11,530 nt of DNA, from NCBI GenBank assembly GCA_046728175.1, contig JBKPEA010000009.1:1-11530 (forward strand), written 5' to 3'. The position numbers were made by a program, and so were the translations under genes. The notes below the pieces were generated by a model. It was not told where the DNA came from, made no database searches, and saw only the letters and a list, made by a program, of their open reading frames with translations. Positions 6,493-11,530 of this stretch are shown piece by piece. Positions within the stretch are counted from its first letter, which is position 1; every line of letters starts with the position of its first letter. Source of the DNA: JAFAHS01 sp046728175 (GTDB lineage: Bacteria > Desulfobacterota > Binatia > Binatales > Binataceae).

Positions 6493-7572
6493 TCAGTCGG
6501 TGAGAACTGCCACAATCTGGTCGAAATCCAGCTGCTTGGTGGTGGCCTTACCGAGGCGCTGCAGAAGCACGAATTCGACTCCCTTTTCCAAGCGTTTTTT
6601 GTCCAACCTGAGAGCTGCCGCGAAATCAGGGGTGCGAAACTTTGGCGGCATTTCGGTTTGCAGGCCGGTGCGCTGGATGAGTCGGACGAGACGAGAGCCC
6701 TCGTCGGTGCTGAGCCCGCCGAATCTCTCGGAGAGCGTCGCTGCTGCTGCCATTCCGATCGCGACCGCCTCGCCGTGCAAATAGGTTCCATAGCCGGCGC
6801 TCGCTTCGAGTGCGTGTCCTATGGTGTGCCCGAAATTGAGAATCTTGCGAAGCCCCGCTTCGCGCTCGTCAGCAGTAACCACCGCGGCTTTCAAACGCAG
6901 CGATCGTGTGACCAGAGCCTCGAGAATCGCAAGATCACGCGCCAAGATGCGATCGAGGTCGCGCTCCAGGTCCGTGAGCATTGCCGCATCCATGATGGCG
7001 GCGTATTTGATTGCTTCGGCCAGGCCTTCCCGAAATTCGCGCTCGGGCAGGGTGATCAGCGTGCCGACATCCACGACGATCGCGCTGGGTTGGTGAAACG
7101 CGCCGATGAGATTCTTCGCTCGCGGATGATTGACGCCGGTTTTGCCCCCGAGGGATGAGTCGACCTGCGCGACCAGTGTGGTGGGAACCTGCACCACAGC
7201 GATCCCGCGCAGGTATGACGCTGCCGCGAACCCTCCCAGGTCGCCGACCACGCCGCCGCCCAAAGCGAAGATCGAGCCACTGCGATCGATCTCGGCTCGG
7301 ATCATCTGGTCGTAGAGGTCCAGAAGGACCGCAGAAGACTTGCTCGCCTCGCCGGCGGGAACCACCATGAGCTTCGGTACGAAGCCGCTTTTCTCAAGCG
7401 CGTTGGCGGTGCGCGCTGAATAGTGGCGCGCCACGTTGGAGTCGGTAACCAGGGCAACCGGTCCGGGTTTAATGCCCGCAGCCCTTGAAAGCTCTCCCAG
7501 CCCGTCCAGGATCGCGTCGCCCACATGGACGGGATGCGATGCCGCTCCGAGTTCTACGCGGAAGGTCTGCAT
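6493..7572 (-). CDS. aroB: 3-Dehydroquinate synthase
   Basis: Second enzyme of the shikimate pathway; converts DAHP to 3-dehydroquinate with NAD and a divalent metal, cytoplasmic. 359 residues, normal length. Seen: VVPAGEASKS (70-79), the NAD-binding GGGVVGDLGGF (105-115), VQVPTTLVAQVDSSLGGKTG (127-146), NLIGAFHQP (154-162), EGLAEAIKY with metal ligand Glu186, LNFGHTIGHALE with His249 and His253, LHGEAVAIGM with His266, and DKK (324-326). The set of metal ligands and active-site residues looks complete. ATG 7572 lies inside aroK: the two genes overlap by 19 bp, so translation is probably coupled. It is the last enzyme gene of the aroC-aroK-aroB run. Confidence 0.98.
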   Translation of the reverse strand: MQTFRVELGAASHPVHVGDAILDGLGELSRAAGIKPGPVALVTDSNVARHYSARTANALEKSGFVPKLMVVPAGEASKSSAVLLDLYDQMIRAEIDRSGSIFALGGGVVGDLGGFAAASYLRGIAVVQVPTTLVAQVDSSLGGKTGVNHPRAKNLIGAFHQPSAIVVDVGTLITLPEREFREGLAEAIKYAAIMDAAMLTDLERDLDRILARDLAILEALVTRSLRLKAAVVTADEREAGLRKILNFGHTIGHALEASAGYGTYLHGEAVAIGMAAAATLSERFGGLSTDEGSRLVRLIQRTGLQTEMPPKFRTPDFAAALRLDKKRLEKGVEFVLLQRLGKATTKQLDFDQIVAVLTD

Positions 7573-8129
7573 CGCGATTTTTCTCTCAGCAGGAACACAT
7601 CGATTACCCGTTCGGCTACCTGCTCGACGGGAAGATCAGAGGTATCGATGCTGACGTCGGCGCGCGCGTAGGCGCTAGCTCGCTCCGCCATCAAAGTACG
7701 AATTCGTTGTACCAGGGGCTGACCACCTTCCGTTAGCTTCGGACGGTGAGCCGCGGAGTGGCCCACCCGGGCAGCGATGGTCTCGGGGCGCGCCGTAAGG
7801 CACACGACGATTCCGGCCTGCTTCAGCATGGAGCAGTTCTGTTCATCCACCAGGGCGCCGCCTCCAGTCGAGATTACCGCCGGCCGTGGATTGCCGCACA
7901 GCGCGCAGTGATGCCGCGAGGAGGTAAGCGTGGCGATCGCTTCGCGCTCCAAGACGCGAAAGTGCGCTTCGCCGTACTGCGCAAAGATCTCCGGAATCGA
8001 CTTTCCGGCACGCGCGGCTATTACCAGGTCGGTGTCAGCGAACTGCCATCCAAGTCGCCTTGCCACGAGATGGCCAGCCGCGCTTTTGCCGGTTGCCATG
8101 AAACCCGTGATGATCAGCTTATCAGTCAT
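7554..8129 (-). CDS. aroK: Shikimate kinase
   Basis: Phosphorylates shikimate to shikimate 3-phosphate with ATP, fifth step of the pathway. 191 residues, slightly longer than E. coli AroK (about 173). Walker A is GFMATGKS (9-16); shikimate-binding D32-x-D34, R58 in HFR, GGG (89-91); lid arginine in HRPKL (R129); R150 in AERASAY. The extra length comes partly from an insertion before the GGG motif (about residues 70-82) carrying H73-H74-C75-x-x-C78, not present in E. coli AroK. It starts at ATG 8129 with only a weak Shine-Dalgarno, 120 bp after aroC, and its 3' end overlaps aroB by 19 bp. The symbol aroK rather than aroL is a convention here; the two cannot be separated from sequence alone. 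Confidence 0.96.
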   Translation of the reverse strand: MTDKLIITGFMATGKSAAGHLVARRLGWQFADTDLVIAARAGKSIPEIFAQYGEAHFRVLEREAIATLTSSRHHCALCGNPRPAVISTGGGALVDEQNCSMLKQAGIVVCLTARPETIAARVGHSAAHRPKLTEGGQPLVQRIRTLMAERASAYARADVSIDTSDLPVEQVAERVIDVFLLREKSRCRPSA

Positions 8130-8249
8130 GCTCGGTTCACGATCCGCGTCAACCCAATCGACCCGCTCACCGTGGCCGAGTCTCGCGTAAGTTCCGACCT
8201 CTTTCCCGCAACGGAACTAAAAATTTCGCTCGCGCGTCGACGATTCGTT
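8130..8249 (-). other. aroC-aroK intergenic spacer with inverted repeat
   Basis: The 120 bases between aroC and aroK contain a perfect 7-bp inverted repeat, AGTTCCG (8190-8196) and CGGAACT (8212-8218), with a 15-nt loop. On the minus strand the T-run comes before the stem, not after it, so it is not a classical terminator. No protein gene or promoter is convincing here; aroK is probably read through from aroC. Confidence 0.45.
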
Positions 8250-9416
8250 TCAGAAGTCGCGGACCTGTTTGAGATAGCCCTCATAGTTGCGCGTAATTTC
8301 AGCCAGCGAATCGCCGCCGAATTTTTCGAAGAACGCATTGGCGAGCTCAAATGCCACCACGGACTCCGCAATTACCGCAGCCGCGGGGATCGCGCACACG
8401 TCTGAGCGCTCGATCGTTCCTTCGGCTTCCTCCTTGCTGCGGATATCGACTGACCGGAGGGGCCGCATCAGGGTGGAGAGCGGTTTAAACGCTACGCGCA
8501 TGCGCAGCGGTTCCCCGGTGGACATTCCGCCCTCGGTACCACCCGAGTTGTTGGAGCGGCGTGTAAAGCGCCGCTGCGCGGTATCGAATCCAATCTCGTC
8601 GTGCAGCGCCGATCCACGCACGCGACCAGCCTCGAATCCGATCCCGAATTCGACTCCTTTGGTGGCCTGCAAGCTCATTAGCGCATGGGCCAGGCGCCCA
8701 TCGAGCTTGCGATCCCACTGGACGTGACTGCCGAGTCCGACCGGGATTCCGGTTGCCACAACCTCGACAACTCCGCCCAGGGTATCACCAGTTTTTTTGC
8801 ATGTATCGATCTCTTCGATGATCGCGCGTTCGGCCTCGGCATCGGCGACCCGCACCGCCGACTCCTCGGTCGCCGCCCGCAGTTCGGCCAAGCTTGGGTG
8901 GTCTGGAATCTTTGCGACGGTGGCGCCGATGCTTACTACGTAGCCCAGAATGTCAATTCCGAACGGCGCGATAAATTGCTTGGCGAACGCGCCGATTGCA
9001 ACACGAGCAGTGGTTTCCCGCGCCGAAGCGCGTTCGAGGACGTCTCGGATATCCTCGAGATTGTACTTCAGCACACCCGCCAGGTCGGCGTGACCGGGAC
9101 GCGGCCGCGTAACCACTTTCGCCTCACCCCGATCGCGCGGATCAGCCGACATCCGCTTCTCCCAACTCTTGAAGTCGCGGTTGATGATGATGAAGGTGAC
9201 CGGACTGCCAATTGTCCGTCCAAAGCGGATGCCGGAAACCGGACGTACCTCGTCCTTTTCAATCAACATCCGACCGCCGCGGCCGTAGCCTTTCTGACGT
9301 CGTGCCAGGTCCTGGTTGATTCTCGCTACGTCGATTTCAAAGCCGGCCGGAACCCCTTCCACGACGGCTACCAACTCGGGGCCGTGCGATTCGCCGGCAG
9401 TCAAAAAACGCAGCAT
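8250..9416 (-). CDS. aroC: Chorismate synthase
   Basis: Last enzyme of the shikimate pathway; forms chorismate from EPSP using reduced FMN that is not net consumed. From ATG 9416 it has 388 residues, the length of the longer bacterial form (E. coli has 361). Seen: TAGESHGP (6-13) with catalytic His11, RRQKGYGRGGRM (39-50), SGIRFGRTIGSPV (61-73), RPRPGHADLAG with His109, RASARETTARVA (129-140), DRKLDGRLAHALMS (235-248), RRSNNSGGTEGGMSTGEPL (286-304). The start at 9416 is preferred because AGGAAG stands 8 nt upstream and the family begins with MLRF-like sequence; in-frame ATGs at 9422 and 9443 are less well placed. It is first of the aroC-aroK-aroB run and divergent from priA. Confidence 0.98.
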   Translation of the reverse strand: MLRFLTAGESHGPELVAVVEGVPAGFEIDVARINQDLARRQKGYGRGGRMLIEKDEVRPVSGIRFGRTIGSPVTFIIINRDFKSWEKRMSADPRDRGEAKVVTRPRPGHADLAGVLKYNLEDIRDVLERASARETTARVAIGAFAKQFIAPFGIDILGYVVSIGATVAKIPDHPSLAELRAATEESAVRVADAEAERAIIEEIDTCKKTGDTLGGVVEVVATGIPVGLGSHVQWDRKLDGRLAHALMSLQATKGVEFGIGFEAGRVRGSALHDEIGFDTAQRRFTRRSNNSGGTEGGMSTGEPLRMRVAFKPLSTLMRPLRSVDIRSKEEAEGTIERSDVCAIPAAAVIAESVVAFELANAFFEKFGGDSLAEITRNYEGYLKQVRDF

Positions 9417-9582
9417 CGACATGACTTCCTGCCGGAGAGCCACAGTGCCTTCCGGCTTTCACGATTCAACCAGACGCTGCGACCGCGTGGAAGTACGCCC
9501 CGACGACTCGTTTCGAGCGGGCCGGGGTATCTCGTGCGGGAGACAGGCCGTGGTGTAAATTGCGGTCGCGGGAGCGGTTTGG
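9417..9582. promoter_or_regulatory. Divergent aroC / priA intergenic region
   Basis: These 166 bases must hold the promoters of the aro cluster (leftward) and priA (rightward). Visible: the aroC Shine-Dalgarno, a 6-bp inverted repeat GCCGGA/TCCGGC (9431-9436/9451-9456) in the aroC leader, and the priA Shine-Dalgarno GGGAGC ending 8 nt before ATG 9583. I could not assign reliable -35/-10 boxes on either strand. Confidence 0.5.
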
Positions 9583-11530
9583 ATGCAGGCCAGGATCGTC
9601 ATAGTGGGGGCATCGCGAGGGGTTGATGAGCTGAGCTACCAAATACCGCCGGCCATGAGCGATGCCCTCAGCGTCGGCCACCGCGTGCTCATCCCCCTGC
9701 GATTGCGCAAGGTTACCGGAATCGTACTTGACATTACCCAGGAGCGTGCGACCGAACCGCTCAAATCGATCCTGGAGATTCTGGAGCCACGGCCGCTTTA
9801 TGATGCCCCGCACCTGAAGCTGCTTAAGTTCCTTGCGACTTACTACATGGCCTCACTCGGCGACGCATATCGCAGCGTTTTACCCTCGGTCGCTCGCGTA
9901 GAATCGCGCATGGCCTATCGACTCGCGGCCGCACCGAACCCTCTGCGCGCTGCCGCATTGAGCAAAGTGGAGCGCAGGATCATCGAGTCGGTTGCCGAGC
10001 GGTCGGCCAGCATCAGGCGGCTCGAAAAACTAGGGTTGCCCGGGGAGGTTCGTGCAGCGACCGCGCGCTTGGCAGCTGAAGGAATCATCGTCCGCCAGGA
10101 CGCCACTCGCGGCCGACATCGCGATAGCGACGATCGCCTCGTGCGAGCAGTTCCCAGCACGCGGGCGCTGAACATCCGCGGACCCAAGCAACGAGAACTG
10201 ATGACCGTAATCGCCGAGCATGGTCCCCTGTCCATCGCCGAGCTTGCCAATCGGGTTCGGGGCGCGCGCCCGATAGTGACGTCACTCGCCCGGCGCGGAT
10301 TAGTGGCGATTGGTGGCGCGGAGCCAGGCGTCCGGTCCAAAGTGGCTCCCAACGTCTGTCCGTTTGAGCTTACCGAAGAGCAGAAGGCCGCGATCGACGC
10401 GATCGCACCGGTCATCTCCGCTCGTCGCTTCGAAAGCTTTCTCCTGTGGGGGGTGACGGCTAGCGGGAAAACAGAGGTCTATCTGAACCTGGCGGCACGC
10501 GCGCTGGAGGAAGGACGGCAGGTGCTCGTAGCCGTGCCGGAAATCGCGCTGGCCGACGAACTGGTGCGCTCGTTCCGCGCGAGATTCGGATCCTTGGTCG
10601 CGGTCGCGCATAGTGCCCAGCGGGCGAGCGAGCGCTGGGCAAGCTGGATGTCGGCGCTAAGCGGCGATGTGCGCATCATGATTGGCCCCCGATCCGCCAT
10701 CTTCGCGCCGATTCAGGACCTTGGCCTCATCGTGGTCGACGAGGAACACGATGGGGCATACAAGAACGAAGAGGGCATTCGCTACCATGCACGCGACTTG
10801 GCGGTAGCGCTCGCGGGATTCAGCAGCTGTCCGGTGGTGCTCGGCTCAGCCACGCCCTCGGCGGAGTCCTTCGCCAACGCACGGCGCGGACGTTACCGCC
10901 TTCTCCGGCTGACGCGGCGGGTGAATGATCGTCCGATGGCGGTGGTTGAAGTCGTGGATCTGCGACGATCGTCGATCCTGCCGGGTGATGCCGCCGCGAG
11001 CAACGGTGCCCCGCGGGAGACGCCGGCACCGCAGGGGGTCCCGCTCTCGCCCCGGCTGCTCGATGCGCTCCGCGCAAACCTCGCCGCGGGCGGACAGGCA
11101 ATGCTCTTTCTGAATCGGCGGGGGTTTCACAATTTCTTGCAATGCCGCCTGTGCGGCAACGTCATCGCGTGCCGAAATTGCAGTGTCAGCCTGACGTTTC
11201 ATCTGCGCGATCGATCACTTCGCTGCCACTATTGCGGAGACCGTCTGCCAGCACCCGACTTGTGCCCCGCGTGCCACGGACCCGGCTTGTCCGGGCAGGG
11301 TTTCGGCACCGAAAGGCTGGTAGCGGCACTGGAAACCCTGCTCGCGAATGCGCGGATTGAAAGGATGGACAGCGACACCAGCGGGCGACAGGGCACGCGC
11401 GCGCGAATTCTGGCGGCGCTGCGCGCAAACCAGATTGACCTTCTCGTTGGCACCCAGATGATTACCAAGGGCTTCGACTTTCCAGGAGTCACACTGGCAG
11501 CCGTCGTCCTGGCTGACCTCGGACTAAATC
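9583..11530 (+). CDS. priA: Primosomal protein N' (replication restart helicase PriA), 3' end cut by window edge
   Basis: ATP-dependent 3'-5' DNA helicase that recognises stalled forks and starts reloading of the replicative helicase. 649 residues are visible and the frame runs off the right edge; the remaining C-terminal part (motif VI onward) is outside. Seen in order: N-terminal 3'-end-binding domain (VGHRVLIPLRLRKVTGIVL, about 37-55), a winged-helix region (about 205-260), Walker A as GVTASGKT (290-297; the usual residue at 293 is Gly), GPRSAIFAP, DEEH (386-389), GSATPSAES, FLNRRGF (509-515), the full set of eight zinc-binding Cys in four CxxC pairs (521/524, 530/533, 548/551, 561/564), and GTQMITKGFDFP (motif V, 623-634). 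ATG 9583 is chosen for its Shine-Dalgarno and for the position of the N-terminal domain. A Pro/Ala-rich linker (467-486) separates the two helicase lobes. Confidence 0.97.
   Translation, partial: MQARIVIVGASRGVDELSYQIPPAMSDALSVGHRVLIPLRLRKVTGIVLDITQERATEPLKSILEILEPRPLYDAPHLKLLKFLATYYMASLGDAYRSVLPSVARVESRMAYRLAAAPNPLRAAALSKVERRIIESVAERSASIRRLEKLGLPGEVRAATARLAAEGIIVRQDATRGRHRDSDDRLVRAVPSTRALNIRGPKQRELMTVIAEHGPLSIAELANRVRGARPIVTSLARRGLVAIGGAEPGVRSKVAPNVCPFELTEEQKAAIDAIAPVISARRFESFLLWGVTASGKTEVYLNLAARALEEGRQVLVAVPEIALADELVRSFRARFGSLVAVAHSAQRASERWASWMSALSGDVRIMIGPRSAIFAPIQDLGLIVVDEEHDGAYKNEEGIRYHARDLAVALAGFSSCPVVLGSATPSAESFANARRGRYRLLRLTRRVNDRPMAVVEVVDLRRSSILPGDAAASNGAPRETPAPQGVPLSPRLLDALRANLAAGGQAMLFLNRRGFHNFLQCRLCGNVIACRNCSVSLTFHLRDRSLRCHYCGDRLPAPDLCPACHGPGLSGQGFGTERLVAALETLLANARIERMDSDTSGRQGTRARILAALRANQIDLLVGTQMITKGFDFPGVTLAAVVLADLGLN

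Noticed and set aside
6394..7158. Plus-strand open frame (254 codons) opposite aroB
   Set aside because: Antisense to a complete AroB with all active-site residues; product has no recognisable features.
8126..8371. Minus-strand frame of 81 codons ending in an ATGA overlap with the aroK start
   Set aside because: The overlap looks like coupling, but most of the frame lies over the aroC 3' end in another frame, has no ribosome binding site and no recognisable product; chance is the simpler reading.
8685..9626. Plus-strand open frame (313 codons) opposite aroC
   Set aside because: Antisense to AroC and running into the priA start; product unrecognisable.
9915..10415. Minus-strand open frame (166 codons) inside priA
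   Set aside because: Antisense shadow in GC-rich coding DNA; Ser/Arg-rich composition typical of such frames.

Overview
The window is a piece of a GC-rich bacterial chromosome carrying ordinary housekeeping genes on both strands. LspA indicates a lipoprotein-processing bacterium. The lineage cannot be fixed from sequence alone; gene content and GC-rich codon use would fit a soil or sediment, deltaproteobacterial- or Binatota/Acidobacteria-like organism, but that is inference. I see no transposase, integrase, phage gene, CRISPR array, rRNA or tRNA.

Layout, left to right. (1) Minus strand, 1-1382: an 84-residue orphan protein followed by a family III (CaiB/BaiF) CoA-transferase whose 3' end leaves the window; the two overlap by GTGA. 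(2) Plus strand, 1587-4968: ileS and lspA, overlapping by 8 bp, fired from a 204-bp divergent intergenic region. (3) Plus strand, 5068-6018: a stand-alone phosphotriesterase-like metal hydrolase that most resembles the lactonase (PLL) branch, with its own strong ribosome binding site. (4) Minus strand, 9416 down to 6050: a shikimate-pathway cluster aroC, aroK, aroB, then a 76-residue excisionase-type helix-turn-helix protein with its own leader. (5) Plus strand from 9583 to the right edge: priA, divergent from aroC and cut by the window end.

How the genes work together. IleS charges tRNA-Ile and LspA matures lipoproteins; their pairing is a common bacterial operon. AroB makes 3-dehydroquinate, AroK phosphorylates shikimate and AroC makes chorismate, so three of the seven shikimate steps are here. 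PriA restarts stalled replication forks. The CoA-transferase and the PLL-like hydrolase are the accessory metabolic genes.

I found no clear new multi-gene system. The most interesting points are the orphan small protein translationally coupled to a CoA-transferase that seems to lack the usual catalytic Asp, the lone HTH protein behind the aro genes with a hairpin/promoter arrangement in front of it, and a His-His-Cys-x-x-Cys insertion in shikimate kinase.
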